In this document: positions 7,859 through 15,713 of the stretch, piece after piece
How the letters are laid out: every line of letters starts with the position of its first letter
Position numbering within the stretch: position 1 is the first letter of the stretch
Source of the DNA: Deinococcus peraridilitoris DSM 19664
GTDB taxonomy: Bacteria > Deinococcota > Deinococci > Deinococcales > Deinococcaceae
Direction: 5' to 3'
Length of the DNA stretch: 64,000 bases
Assembly: GCF_000317835.1 (NCBI RefSeq)
Contig: NC_019793.1
Coordinates: 1,488,001 to 1,552,000, forward strand
Position numbers and translations under genes: made by a program
The notes under the pieces: generated by a model
What the model was told of the DNA's origin: nothing
What the model saw: only the letters and a program-made list of their open reading frames with translations
Databases searched by the model: none

Positions 7859-7987
7859 ACTCAGGTCTGGGTTGTGGAATGGTCATGTCGGGCGGCACGA
7901 GCGTCTTGACGAACACCACCCCACCACGGGTGTAGGCGGCGTCGACCACGACGTTCTTCCCATTAGAGGCGGTCCAGTAAAGGCCAT

Positions 7988-8311
7988 TCAAACCTTCTGC
8001 CAACCTTGACCCCATCCATTCAGCTGGACGACCGCAGCGTCCATGGTTACCCACGACAAGCACGATGCGGGCTCCATAACAATGCCGTCATCAACGAAGT
8101 CTCCTGCCCACTCGGGAACCCAGCACAGCACCAATCGACCTGTGCTGCCTTCGGGATCGGGCGGTAAGGTCAGAAGCCACGTATCCCAGGGCGGCACATT
8201 ATTGACGTCCAGGTACCCGTTGCTTGCCACCCACGCAGCACCATCAAACAGTGACGCCGCCGGGTCGCTCTTCTGCTGGGCCAGGTGACCCCCAGAACCG
8301 GAAATAGACAA
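7988..8311 (-). CDS. Hypothetical protein
   Basis: 107 residues. Composition and pattern look real: acidic and Trp-rich with VPPWDTWLLTL, RLVLCWVPEWAGDFVDDGI and a C-terminal LNGWGQGWQKV. The VPPWDT...LCWVP pattern resembles small proteins seen near toxin/immunity loci, but I do not name a family. A second short frame (8015 to 7797) overlaps its end but runs through the terminator at 7817, so I left it out. Confidence 0.5.
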   Translation of the reverse strand: MSISGSGGHLAQQKSDPAASLFDGAAWVASNGYLDVNNVPPWDTWLLTLPPDPEGSTGRLVLCWVPEWAGDFVDDGIVMEPASCLSWVTMDAAVVQLNGWGQGWQKV

Positions 8312-8518
8312 CGCCGTTCAGGACAACCAAAACCTAAAGGTGTCCTGTACCGAAGGCGCGATCTTTCCCGGCGTTCTTCGCTGATCCGTATGACATAAAG
8401 GGCAATGCAACAACTCCGGAAGACTGCCTGAAGGGCGAGCCGACCGTACGAAAAAAGTGACAGGCAGACTGAGGCATCAGGAGAAATCCCACATTCCTGG
8501 TTACAAAGGACCCTGCCC

Positions 8519-9193
8519 ATGCCGAAAACCATCCTCGTGATCGAGGACGACCCCGATATCCGCAACGTCGTCACCTATACCCTGCAGGACGCCGGGTACC
8601 ATACCCTCACGGCAGACAACGGCATGAGCGGCCTGATCACCGCACGTGAACAGCACCCCGATCTGGTCCTGCTCGACCTGGGCCTGCCGGACTTCGATGG
8701 CAGCGAAGTCGCCCGCCGGCTGCGCAGCAACCATGACAACGTCCCCGTCATCGTGCTGTCCGCCATGGACAGCATCGACCGCAAACTCAACTTGCTCGAC
8801 GATGGCGCCAACGATTACCTCACCAAACCCTTCCTTCCAGAGGAACTGCTGGCCCGCATCAAAGTACAGTTGCGTCACCGGCAGGCTCCACCCTTGCAGC
8901 GCATCGGCCCACTGGCCATCTCGGTGGATCAGCGTCAGGCCAGCTGGAACGGCGTGGAAATTTTGCTTTCACCTAAAGAGTTCGAGCTGCTGGTGGCGCT
9001 GGCTCGCCAGCCAGGACGGGTGTACTCACGTGAGGAACTCGAACGGGATGTCTGGAGCAACTCACTGCAAACGGGGAGCAACACGGTGGATGTGCACTGC
9101 GCGAACTTGCGGGGGAAGTTCCGCGCGGTAGGCGCGAATCGTGTGGTGCGCACGGTGCGTGGCCTCGGGTACGCCCTGTACATCGACAGTTGA
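8519..9193 (+). CDS. OmpR/PhoB-family response regulator
   Basis: 224 residues. Receiver domain 1-120: acidic pair Glu9-Asp10-Asp11, acceptor Asp53 in LVLLDLGLP, Lys103 in YLTKPF. Winged-helix output domain 125-222: LSPKEFELLVALARQPGRV and the VRTVRGLGYAL wing typical of the family, closest to KdpE-like members. It binds DNA to control transcription. No histidine kinase gene follows within 300 bases, so it is an orphan here. Confidence 0.93.
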   Translation: MPKTILVIEDDPDIRNVVTYTLQDAGYHTLTADNGMSGLITAREQHPDLVLLDLGLPDFDGSEVARRLRSNHDNVPVIVLSAMDSIDRKLNLLDDGANDYLTKPFLPEELLARIKVQLRHRQAPPLQRIGPLAISVDQRQASWNGVEILLSPKEFELLVALARQPGRVYSREELERDVWSNSLQTGSNTVDVHCANLRGKFRAVGANRVVRTVRGLGYALYIDS

Positions 9194-9649
9194 GCTGAAG
9201 CCTGGCGAACACCAGGAGTAGACAAAAAGATCCTGGCGGGCATTTTATGGTCAGCGCACTGCCTTTTGGATTGACCTTGGATCTGGTCCCGCCGAGGACC
9301 AGTAAAGCAGCTGGCCAGCTGCCACTGGACCTCAGGACGTGATCACCTCAGCGTCACGCCGTGCGCGCTCCACCGGAGTTGCCCGGATCGTGCCTTCAGG
9401 GCCTCGATCCGCTGTCGCTGGTCGTCATCAAGTCACACTTTTCAGGGGAACGACCTGCTCGGGGCCAAGGGTAGACTGATGCACTCACGCCCAATGCGCA
9501 CCTCAACTCTGGCATTGCGTCTTGCACGCTGTAGAAAGCTGTGACAGCACTGATGAAGATAAGTTCACCCATTCAAGGTTACGACCCCAAAATTACGGAC
9601 GACGGGTTCATCCGGATCACATGACGCGCACCCACGTATCCGAAACGCT
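9194..9649. other. Non-coding stretch, possible gene relic
   Basis: No intact gene. On the minus strand 9340-9432 encodes a plausible protein end (RIEALKARSGQLRW, then GVTLR and a stop) with no start codon, which looks like the tail of a lost gene. Nothing else stands out. Confidence 0.4.
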
Positions 9650-9859
9650 GTGGTGGTGGAAGAGGTCTTCGCCACCCACCGTGCTGCCCGGCGTGCTGTC
9701 GCCGAAGCGCAGGTGCTCGTGATGCAAGCAGAGCGTGATGACCTGATGCCGCAGGTGCAAGAACTCCGCTTGCTGTTCATTACAGCGCCATGGCGGGCTG
9801 ACTACCTTCGCGCCGTGCGCAGGATCGCGCTGGAATTCACCGCCCGTTTGAAGAACTGA
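9650..9859 (+). CDS. Small helical hypothetical protein
   Basis: 69 residues from a GTG at 9650, almost entirely helical (ATHRAARRAVAEAQVLVMQ and later YLRAVRRIALEFTARL). No domain recognised. It lies 32 bases before the ORF at 9892 in the same direction. Weakly supported. Confidence 0.4.
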   Translation: MVVEEVFATHRAARRAVAEAQVLVMQAERDDLMPQVQELRLLFITAPWRADYLRAVRRIALEFTARLKN

Positions 9860-9891
9860 CCAGTCCATCACCCCATCACACCAAGCGCACC

Positions 9892-10233
9892 ATGATGCCG
9901 GTAAAGCAACCCTTACGAAAGGCGTTGATCCACTTCAACCTCAAGCGGTTCACTGAGGAAATGACGCCAACAGAACCGCCACTCGAACCGTGGGCTGAAG
10001 CGCTCAGTGAAGCCCAACGGGAGCAGTTGCAGTGGTTGCGCTTGCAGAAGTGCATCGTCACCACCACGGAAGCCGCCGAGGAACCCCTCGCAGGCTTGCC
10101 CGCTGGACTGCTGATCGAAGTGCACGTGGATCATCACATCGTCATCAAGGAACGCGGATCGAACGTTCCTGAGCTTTTCCGGCAGGTGTACGAAGCTGCG
10201 AAGCTCTTCTTGTCCTTTCCCGACCCGCAATAA
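9892..10233 (+). CDS. Small protein of the local family (copy B)
   Basis: 113 residues from ATG 9892, or 90 from ATG 9961. The core matches copies A and C: LSEAQREQLQWLRLQKCIV, then a pair of strands (LLIEVHVDHHIVIKE) and a helix (VPELFRQVYEAAKLF). The LQWL and C-x-V positions are the same as in the prophage copy at 15714. The 3' end overlaps a minus-strand ORF by 89 bases. Function unknown. Confidence 0.6.
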   Translation: MMPVKQPLRKALIHFNLKRFTEEMTPTEPPLEPWAEALSEAQREQLQWLRLQKCIVTTTEAAEEPLAGLPAGLLIEVHVDHHIVIKERGSNVPELFRQVYEAAKLFLSFPDPQ

Positions 10234-10420
10234 TCTTCCGTATCCCATCGAATAGGGGCTCACCAGTGACGCGATCGTACTTATAACCGCTGTCGGGGGT
10301 CAGGGATCCCTGAACGACACTGGCCAATATTTCAAGCACCCAGGGGCGGCCGCTGCACTCAATGCAGACGAGGCCCCACGCACTACCCGGCCAGGTCTTC
10401 GAACGAAGTGCGTGAGTCAC
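10145..10420 (-). CDS. Small hypothetical protein
   Basis: 91 residues from a GTG at 10420 whose bases overlap the stop of the upstream 40-residue ORF as GTGA. It contains LVCIECSGRPWVLEILASV, with a C-x-x-C pair that could hold a metal. The last third overlaps the plus-strand gene at 9892-10233, so the real protein may be shorter; composition after about residue 65 is less convincing. Confidence 0.4.
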   Translation of the reverse strand: MTHALRSKTWPGSAWGLVCIECSGRPWVLEILASVVQGSLTPDSGYKYDRVTGEPLFDGIRKIIAGRERTRRASQLRTPAGKAQERSIRVP

Positions 10421-10539
10421 GCGGCTGTCCACTCCTCGGTATCATGCACGGTCACGACGTACCAGAATGACGCTTCGTCCCGCTTCAGGCTGACGGTCAC
10501 GCGCTCGCCTGGCTGAAGGGGCGTGTCGGTTCTGCTCAT
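10417..10539 (-). CDS. Tiny hypothetical protein
   Basis: 40 residues starting MSRTDTPLQPGERVTVSLK and ending YVVTVHDTEEWTAA, a beta-rich fold-like pattern. It overlaps the next ORF by GTGA, suggesting translational coupling. Divergent from the SRAP gene at 10601. Confidence 0.4.
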   Translation of the reverse strand: MSRTDTPLQPGERVTVSLKRDEASFWYVVTVHDTEEWTAA

Positions 10540-10600
10540 ACCGAAATTCTACCCTTCGGTTTACCATGAGTCATGATTCAAGTGGGCGTGGTGACCTGAC

Positions 10601-11266
10601 GTGTGCGGACGCGTGAACGGGAACTTCCACCCCACAAACTTCCGGAGCATGTTCGGTCTGCTGCTCCCTCCGCAGTGGCCAGGCGCGTACGCAGTCGCAC
10701 CCACCATGCCTTACCCGATTGTCAGGCTGCCTCCTGGTGAGCGTGTGCAGGTGACTCTGGCCCGCTGGGGCCTGGTACCGGCGATGTACCACGGGGTACT
10801 GCGCCAGTTCAAACCCAGCACCTTCAACGCCCGCAGCGAGGACGTGAAGCAACGTCCGTCCTTCGCCCTGGCATACCGGGAAGCACGCCGTTGCCTGGTG
10901 ATGGTTCAGAGCTTCTACGAGTGGAGCGGCAAGCAGGGCCAGCGCCAGCCGTATGAGATTGGGCGCGCTGATGGCCGCCCGCTGGTTCTCGGAGGGCTGT
11001 GGGAAACCTGGCTGAGCGAGTTCGGCCTGATGGAGACCTTCACCCTGCTGACCTGTTCGGCCAATGACCTGATCGCACCACTGCACGACCGGCAACCTGT
11101 GATTCTCGAGCGTTCGGACTGGCGGGCCTGGCTCGATCCCCGCACACCGGAGGAGAAGATCACAGCCCTGCTGCGGCCTTGTTCCGCCGACGTTCTGTCC
11201 ATCTCCCCTGTCAACAGTCAGGACACCCGACCGATGCACAAACGCTCGATAGAGCAGGTGGCCTGA
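10601..11266 (+). CDS. SRAP-domain DNA-protein crosslink protein (HMCES/YedK family)
   Basis: 221 residues, full family length, starting at GTG 10601 so that Cys follows the initiator: Cys2 of MCGR is the residue that crosslinks to abasic sites in single-stranded DNA. The other signature residues are at the expected places: Asn76-Ala-Arg-Ser-Glu, Glu107 in SFYEW, and His162 in LHDRQPVIL. In E. coli YedK these are Cys2, Asn75, Glu105 and His160. It protects abasic sites during replication and repair. The next gene overlaps its stop by one base (TGATG). Confidence 0.93.
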   Translation: MCGRVNGNFHPTNFRSMFGLLLPPQWPGAYAVAPTMPYPIVRLPPGERVQVTLARWGLVPAMYHGVLRQFKPSTFNARSEDVKQRPSFALAYREARRCLVMVQSFYEWSGKQGQRQPYEIGRADGRPLVLGGLWETWLSEFGLMETFTLLTCSANDLIAPLHDRQPVILERSDWRAWLDPRTPEEKITALLRPCSADVLSISPVNSQDTRPMHKRSIEQVA

Positions 11267-11505
11267 TGGGCGGCAAGCACGGCATGAACGGCAAAAGCCT
11301 GTTCGAGCTGATGGGCGGTCCAGAGCGCGAGCGGGAGAATGCAGAGCTGCTGAGGATTTGGGGAGATGCCCTCGCCAAAGGTGGCGATACGCCACGCCTA
11401 GTGTTCCGCATGATCGGCCAGGAACTGAGGGCGCGGAACCTCATCCGGCCGGTGGATATTGACCCCAGCTGGAATTACTCCCCGCACCGGTGGTCCAGAA
11501 CTTAA
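11266..11505 (+). CDS. Small hypothetical protein
   Basis: 79 residues starting MGGKHGMNGKSLFELMGG. Helical core (LLRIWGDALAKGG, VFRMIGQELRARNLI) and a C-terminal RPVDIDPSWNYSP. It is translationally coupled to the SRAP gene. A decayed relative, with the same NLI/HLI-PV-x-IDP-x-W end, lies at 13438-13571. Function unknown. Confidence 0.6.
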   Translation: MGGKHGMNGKSLFELMGGPERERENAELLRIWGDALAKGGDTPRLVFRMIGQELRARNLIRPVDIDPSWNYSPHRWSRT

Positions 11506-11519
11506 GCTGAGGAGGACCT

Positions 11520-11990
11520 ATGAAGCGCCTTCTTACCCTCGCCTGCAGCTTGTGCCTCTCCGCCACCGCTCAGCCTGTTGCGCCACCACCCACAGCACAT
11601 ACGCCTTCTACGCTGGTGTACGGCCTGGCAGTCAAGCGCAACTGGACCGAGCAGAGCACGCCGTTCTGCACTTCACGCGCTGCTTCCAACATCAGCGTGT
11701 CCTACCCGAAAGCACCAAAGGCTGCGTACCGGCACGTTCGCACGTTCGGCTTCACGTCACGCAACAGTCCGACGACCGAACGAACTATGCTTGATTACAC
11801 TCCAGCTGGTTTTCAGGTTCCTTACCCGTGGCAGGTGGGGCAGTGGATGAGCCGGCAGTATGCCGCCGAAGCAACGCCCGGGTACGCTTACCTGCTTGAA
11901 GTTCAGGAACGAGCAGATGTGGGTTCTGGAGGAGCCAACATCTGCATGACCGTGTTCAGCCAACGCAAGTGGACAGCAAAACGAAAACGC
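11520..11990 (+). CDS. Putative secreted protein, 3' end uncertain
   Basis: The frame opens MKRLLTLACSLCLSATAQP, a plausible signal peptide, 14 bases after the previous gene and behind GAGGA. It has an NWTEQSTPFCTSRAASN segment and a YPWQVGQWMSRQY segment. The frame runs on to 12161 through a strong terminator-like hairpin at 11983-12022, which is unlikely for a real protein, so I end the call near the hairpin and suspect a frameshift. Function unknown. Confidence 0.4.
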
Positions 11991-12022
11991 CCCGCTCACC
12001 GGCACAAAGCCACAAGCGGGGC
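11983..12022 (-). terminator. Rho-independent terminator (minus strand), repeated type
   Basis: 8-bp GC stem (11989-11996 with 12015-12022) followed on the minus strand by a T-rich tail. Nearly identical to the hairpin at 7817-7858. It ends the minus-strand unit of two tiny membrane peptides. Confidence 0.7.
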
Positions 12023-12031
12023 TGAATGTTG

Positions 12032-12112
12032 TTACTGGCGCTTTGGGATGAAGGAGAGGGCGAGGAAGATTACCCCGCTGAGCGCGACGATGGCCAGAAT
12101 GACTTCAAGCAC
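12032..12112 (-). CDS. 26-residue membrane peptide
   Basis: GTG 12112 to TAA 12032: one hydrophobic helix (LEVILAIVALSGVIFLALSF) and a basic IPKRQ tail. It ends 10 bases before a terminator. Size, single span and basic end are those of type I toxin-antitoxin peptides, but no antisense RNA is shown. No clear ribosome binding site. It starts VLE- like the peptide upstream of it. Confidence 0.4.
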   Translation of the reverse strand: MLEVILAIVALSGVIFLALSFIPKRQ

Positions 12113-12137
12113 ATCGACAGCGTACGCCCAGCGCTAC

Positions 12138-12275
12138 TCATACTTCCTTTACCTTATCTAAAGGCTGTTGTACAAGCTTCTCTTTCCGCCTTGGGACGAC
12201 ACCCCAGGCGAGCCTGAGCGAGATAACGACGAGGGAGGCGGCGAGAATGATTGCGGCATCGATAGCTTCGAGCAC
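12138..12275 (-). CDS. 45-residue membrane peptide
   Basis: GTG 12275 (or TTG 12281) to TGA 12138: VLEAIDAAIILAASLVVISL, one membrane span, then a basic PRRKEK and a charged tail. A promoter lies so close (12285-12313) that the mRNA would be leaderless. Resembles the 26-residue peptide downstream in its first residues and topology, which suggests duplication. Function unknown; toxin-like by shape only. Confidence 0.45.
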   Translation of the reverse strand: MLEAIDAAIILAASLVVISLRLAWGVVPRRKEKLVQQPLDKVKEV

Positions 12276-12284
12276 GGTCAAACG

Positions 12285-12313
12285 ATACAAGATGAATCAC
12301 AAATAAACGTCAA
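12285..12313 (-). promoter_or_regulatory. Promoter for the tiny membrane peptides
   Basis: Minus strand TTGACG (12313-12308), 17 bases, TTGTAT (12290-12285). The predicted transcription start falls at about 12278, so GTG 12275 would be within a few bases of the 5' end, as in Deinococcus leaderless genes. Confidence 0.5.
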
Positions 12314-12364
12314 ATATCACTGTACCCACCTGATCTTCGTCCCAGGCGGGTACCGAACTGCAGG

Positions 12365-13324
12365 TCAGAAGGTGACGGTGCCCGCCGCGACCATCGCCAC
12401 ATTACTTTGGGCAGGCGTCAGCCCGGTGGCATTGTTCAGGTCGACGTTGTACGAACGGACGTAGGTGTTGTATGTCCCACTGGGCATCTGCTGGCTTGTG
12501 AATTCGCGGCTGGCAGGCAAGCTCGACACCGGAAGCAGGCTCAATGTTGTGGTGGTACTGGTTCCGGTATGAAAGACCAGGGCTTGCACGTAGGTGACGC
12601 CCGTGCCGGCAGTCCCAGTGAGGGTGTAGCCGCTCGCCGTCAAGTTTACTACCGGATTTTGCATTGCAGGAAGAAGCATATCGGCGTCGATCGAGAATTT
12701 GCTGGTGAACGTCTTACCATTCACCACCGTGCTCGCCGTGTATTCGCCATCGACTGGCGTGACCGCGGAGTAGTAGGCGCCCCCAAAGCGTACTTCCGTC
12801 ACGTTCGTCTTCAGAGGGAGGGTTTGCGTCCCGGTGAAGGCCTGACCACCATTGAACGCTGCGGGTCCTTGGATGGTGACCGGGGCAGCAGCGTCAGGGC
12901 CCGTCTGATCGGCTTCACGGAAGCGGATCAGGAAGTGGGTACCGACGAGCTTGCTGATGGTGTTGTTGTACGTTCCACCGGTCACCTCCAGGCCGTAGGT
13001 GGTGACGTTGGCTGACACGCTTTTTCCGTCGACGGTAGCAGTGATTTGCACTGGGCTAGCACTGAGCTTCTTGGCGGTGAGGGCGCCGTCGGCTGCCACG
13101 GCCACAATGGTGGGGTCGCTGGACGTCCAGGTGATGGTTTTTCCGTTGAGCGTGTTACCGTTGGCGTCTTTGGCGGCGGCGGTGGCTTTGGTGGGGGCGT
13201 TGATCTCGAGTTGTGAGGCGCTGTTGATGCTGACGCTGCTGGTCGTGGGGGCGGTGGGGGCGCCGCCTCCACACGCGGCCAGGGCTGGGACGAGCAGCAG
13301 GGTCAGTGCAAATTGCTTTTTCAT
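12365..13324 (-). CDS. Lipoprotein with bacterial Ig-like (BIG2-like) domain
   Basis: 319 residues. Signal peptide MKKQFALTLLLVPALAACGGG with lipobox LAAC, so lipid-anchored outside the inner membrane. Residues ~30-115 resemble a BIG2 domain (ATAAAKDANGNTL, ITWTSSDPTIVAV, G-x-L-T-AKK). The rest is beta-rich with many Thr and Gly and no catalytic motif. Start ATG follows AAGGGG. Surface or adhesion role is a guess. Confidence 0.75.
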   Translation of the reverse strand: MKKQFALTLLLVPALAACGGGAPTAPTTSSVSINSASQLEINAPTKATAAAKDANGNTLNGKTITWTSSDPTIVAVAADGALTAKKLSASPVQITATVDGKSVSANVTTYGLEVTGGTYNNTISKLVGTHFLIRFREADQTGPDAAAPVTIQGPAAFNGGQAFTGTQTLPLKTNVTEVRFGGAYYSAVTPVDGEYTASTVVNGKTFTSKFSIDADMLLPAMQNPVVNLTASGYTLTGTAGTGVTYVQALVFHTGTSTTTTLSLLPVSSLPASREFTSQQMPSGTYNTYVRSYNVDLNNATGLTPAQSNVAMVAAGTVTF

Positions 13325-13437
13325 TTATTCCCCTTTCAATAAGGCTCGCTCAGCGTAGCCTCATCGTTCCCGTATTCACATTTATCTGTTCAAAATCATC
13401 ACTTAAGGAGCTGTTTAACTGCAATATAAAAAAGATC

Positions 13438-13571
13438 CCACCTTTCCAGCACTTTGATGCTCAACTACTGACGCAGCTGCTCCACTGCGGCTTGGTGTTG
13501 CGCGAGATCGTCCAAGAGTTGAAGACACGACACCTCATCTGACCGGTCAATATCGATCCCGGCTGGGAATA
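13438..13571 (+). pseudogene. Decayed paralogue of the 11266 gene
   Basis: In one frame, LLTQLLHCGLVLREIVQEL, then KTRHLI, a TGA, and PVNIDPGWE with a stop. The intact protein at 11266-11505 reads LVFRMIGQELRARNLI, R, PVDIDPSWN at the same place. The TGA replaces the Arg codon. No start codon or ribosome binding site remains. Confidence 0.5.
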
Positions 13572-13616
13572 AGATCTTTCTTCTTAACATTTACTCATTT
13601 AGCGTTAGAGTGATGT

Positions 13617-14132
13617 ATGGAATTCCTGCTCGTCATCGCCGTGCTGGCCATTGTCATCATCTTCGTTCTCACACGCCGTCAAGGCGCCATCGGTAGGAAC
13701 GAACGACCATCGAGCAAGACCCTGCCCGACCACCTGCCCGTCAAAGCAAAGACCTACTTCTTCTCGCGCAGTGAAAATGCCTTCTACACATCGCTCACTG
13801 CCATGCTGGAAGGTACGCCATACCGCGTCTTCCCAAACGTCCGGCTGAATGACCTCTTCCAGATCACTGCTGACAGTTCGCAGCGATCAAGCGTCTACAA
13901 CCGGCTGCGTGACAAGCACGTCGATTTCCTTGTCGTCAGTGCCCGTGACTACAAGCCGCTCTTCGCCATCGAACTGGACGGCGCATCGCACGAGCGCGCC
14001 ACACAACAGCAGCGCGACGTTGTGAAGGACCTGGTCTTCAAGAGTGGCGGTTTGGCTCTCGTTCGCTTAGATGCCCGGCAGCCGCATACAGCAGCAAGCC
14101 TGCGAGAGGTCCTCGGCAAGTATCTGAAGTAA
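13617..14132 (+). CDS. Membrane-anchored DUF2726 protein (nuclease-like fold)
   Basis: 171 residues. One N-terminal membrane span (FLLVIAVLAIVIIFVLT) with the rest cytosolic. Residues ~45-170 match DUF2726: FFSRSENAFYTSL, VFPNVRLNDLF, a RLRDKHVDFLVV strand and AIELDGASH. The D-x(n)-E-x-D arrangement resembles PD-(D/E)XK nucleases, which is why the family is grouped with restriction-like folds; activity is not established. It sits just before the prophage block. Confidence 0.75.
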   Translation: MEFLLVIAVLAIVIIFVLTRRQGAIGRNERPSSKTLPDHLPVKAKTYFFSRSENAFYTSLTAMLEGTPYRVFPNVRLNDLFQITADSSQRSSVYNRLRDKHVDFLVVSARDYKPLFAIELDGASHERATQQQRDVVKDLVFKSGGLALVRLDARQPHTAASLREVLGKYLK

Positions 14133-14192
14133 CCCAAGAAAGACGATTTCGAAGCCGATCGACAAACGGAATGACCAAAGTCCCTGGGTTGC

Positions 14193-14357
14193 ATGGCGTT
14201 CTACGTGACGGGCAGCGTGCTGGCCGCCCTCGTGTTCTTTGTCGGATTGCTGCTGATCGCGTACGCACACGCTTCGAGCCTTCCGGCTCCGGAGGCTGGG
14301 TCGAGGAGTAACTGTCCGCCTCAGGGCAGCCTAAAGGAACCTACGCAAAACCCCTGA
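14193..14357 (+). CDS. Small membrane protein
   Basis: 54 residues starting MAFYVTGSVLAALVFFVGL, one hydrophobic span then a Pro/Ser-rich tail. It is followed 16 bases later by a strong terminator. No close ribosome binding site; moderate support. Confidence 0.4.
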   Translation: MAFYVTGSVLAALVFFVGLLLIAYAHASSLPAPEAGSRSNCPPQGSLKEPTQNP

Positions 14358-14373
14358 CGATACCCAAGCGAAA

Positions 14374-14404
14374 AAAGCCCCTGCCGATTCCCGGCAGGGG
14401 CTTT
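14374..14404. terminator. Rho-independent terminator between convergent units
   Basis: 13-bp arms (14374-14386, 14392-14404) with core GCCCCTGCCG and A/T-runs on both sides. It marks the boundary between the plus-strand flank and the minus-strand phage late operon. Confidence 0.85.
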
Positions 14405-14406
14405 CG

Positions 14407-14889
14407 TTACCGCTTCAGGTAAATCAGGATTGGCCTGACTCCAGAGGCCGGTCGGTAAAACGACGCGCTCGCGGTATCCACCCGGCCATTGGTGAAGGCC
14501 AGCGTGAAGTAGGATCTGGCCGCGACGTTCGGAATGGTGCAGCGCCACCAGCCCGGCACCGGCAACGGTTGCCCGTTCGATTCCTCTGTGACGGCCGTGC
14601 ACAGCTTCGCGGCTCCGGCGTCCGGGGTGAGTCCCGCGCTTCCCACCACCAGCACACCCGGTCCATCCTGCGGATCGGTCGGATCACCCGTGACCGGCGC
14701 GTCCGACGGGTTCGTGAGGGTCACCGCGTCCACCGCCGCGCAGAAGCCCTCAGCGGTCGGACATTTCAGCGCGGGCAGCAGTTGCGCGCTTTCCTCCTGC
14801 ACCCGTTCGAGCCCCCGCGACAGCGCCTGCCGGGGCGCACACGACACGAGCGGTATTACCAGCAACGTCAACATCCACAGCCGCTTCAT
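14407..14889 (-). CDS. Phage lipoprotein of the lysis region
   Basis: 160 residues with signal peptide MKRLWMLTLLVIPLVSC and a lipobox ending in VSC, so a lipid-anchored protein. Contains two further Cys pairs (KCPTAEGFC; LC...RC). It is the last gene of the late operon, overlapping its neighbour as ATGA. Outer-membrane spanins are small lipoproteins at this place in phages, but this one is longer and beta-rich, so that role is only a possibility. Confidence 0.6.
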   Translation of the reverse strand: MKRLWMLTLLVIPLVSCAPRQALSRGLERVQEESAQLLPALKCPTAEGFCAAVDAVTLTNPSDAPVTGDPTDPQDGPGVLVVGSAGLTPDAGAAKLCTAVTEESNGQPLPVPGWWRCTIPNVAARSYFTLAFTNGRVDTASASFYRPASGVRPILIYLKR

Positions 14890-15086
14890 AGTCCACGCTC
14901 CCGCAAGGCACGCTCCAGGCGGACCTGCAGATCCAGGCGGGTGTCGGCGTTGAGGTACGCGCTGCCCTCGAAGAGGTCGTCGAGGACCTGGCCGGCCGCT
15001 TCGGTCGCGCCGTCCGGTACGCGGTCCGCCTGGCCGAAGCGTTGCAGCAGCAGGTCCAGCACCATCTTCAGGAGTTGCGCTCTCAT
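14886..15086 (-). CDS. Small phage protein
   Basis: 66 residues, helical (LLKMVLDLLLQRFGQ; LDLQVRLERALRERGL). Overlaps genes on both sides as ATGA, so it is translated in a coupled unit between the holin-like protein and the lipoprotein. No signal peptide. Function unknown. Confidence 0.6.
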   Translation of the reverse strand: MRAQLLKMVLDLLLQRFGQADRVPDGATEAAGQVLDDLFEGSAYLNADTRLDLQVRLERALRERGL

Positions 15087-15583
15087 ATCCTCCCTCGTCC
15101 TGTTTTCGGCGTGGGCGTGTCCACTGACCGGATGGGTTCCGCAGCCTCCACCCCGCTTTTGGTGGACTGCTGCAGCTTTACGTAATCACCGAGTCCCTTC
15201 AGGACCGCCGTGACGAACGCGATGCCAGCCGCCGTCCAGCCTTCGACGCCTTGCCCAAACGCGCCGGTGGCAAGGCCGAAAATGGCGGTGATGAGCGTGA
15301 CGAGGAGGATGTACACGACGCGGGTCACGGTGCCATGCGTAGCGCCGTACCGCTTCACGAGCGCCGTGATGGGTGACGCGATCTCCTTGACGAGCCAACC
15401 CACCGCAGCGGAAATCAGCGCCCAGAGCTCCGGGGGAATGCTGTACTTCCCAACGACCACCATGCCGTCCTGCGCGAGTACGAACGGCACGAACAGCATC
15501 AGCAGCAACGCGAAACCGAACGTCAGCAGGAAATGCAGGCGCAGTGCACTGAAGCACCGCAGGGCCATCACAAAACTGTTCAT
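15083..15583 (-). CDS. Holin-like membrane protein
   Basis: 166 residues from ATG 15583 behind GGAGG. Three or four hydrophobic segments: LHFLLTFGFALLLMLFVPF, a segment around WALISAAVGWL, VVYILLVTLITAIFGLATG, and WTAAGIAFVTAVLKG, ending in a charged tail. This is the topology of phage holins, and the position beside a lipoprotein and near the amidase fits. The N-terminus could also act as a signal peptide (VLAQDG). Holin is an inference. Confidence 0.55.
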   Translation of the reverse strand: MNSFVMALRCFSALRLHFLLTFGFALLLMLFVPFVLAQDGMVVVGKYSIPPELWALISAAVGWLVKEIASPITALVKRYGATHGTVTRVVYILLVTLITAIFGLATGAFGQGVEGWTAAGIAFVTAVLKGLGDYVKLQQSTKSGVEAAEPIRSVDTPTPKTGRGRI

Positions 15584-15673
15584 GGTGTTGCCTCCAAACA
15601 AGGCGGGTCGCCCTGACGAGCGACCCTGGTCGAATTGCCTCTGCGCCACCCAGCGCACCTGGCCCATGAAAAA

Positions 15674-15697
15674 TCACGCGGTGACCTCACCGCGTGA
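15674..15697. repeat. Compact palindrome (11-bp arms, 2-nt centre)
   Basis: TCACGCGGTGA at 15674-15684 and its exact complement at 15687-15697, separated by CC. It lies between the minus-strand holin-like gene and the plus-strand moron-like gene. Part of a set of such sites (see 15962, 17774, 51219, 63940). Operator or terminator; no T-run. Confidence 0.65.
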
Positions 15698-15713
15698 AGA
15701 GCAGACTGCAAGG

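Noticed and set aside
7797..8015. Second minus-strand frame after the 7988-8311 gene
   Set aside because: It contains a plausible stretch (NVVVDAAYTRGGVVFVKTL) but reads through the strong terminator at 7817-7858 and has no ribosome binding site.
5825..9245. Short similarity between 5835-5860 and 9218-9243 (TAGAC-AAAAGATCCTG-CGG)
   Set aside because: About 20 matching bases with differences, in unrelated contexts; too short to call a repeat or an attachment site.
14374..14404. Prophage attachment site at the left border
   Set aside because: The hairpin here is a terminator; I found no direct repeat partner at the other end, no integrase and no tRNA, so the ends of the prophage are not defined in this window.
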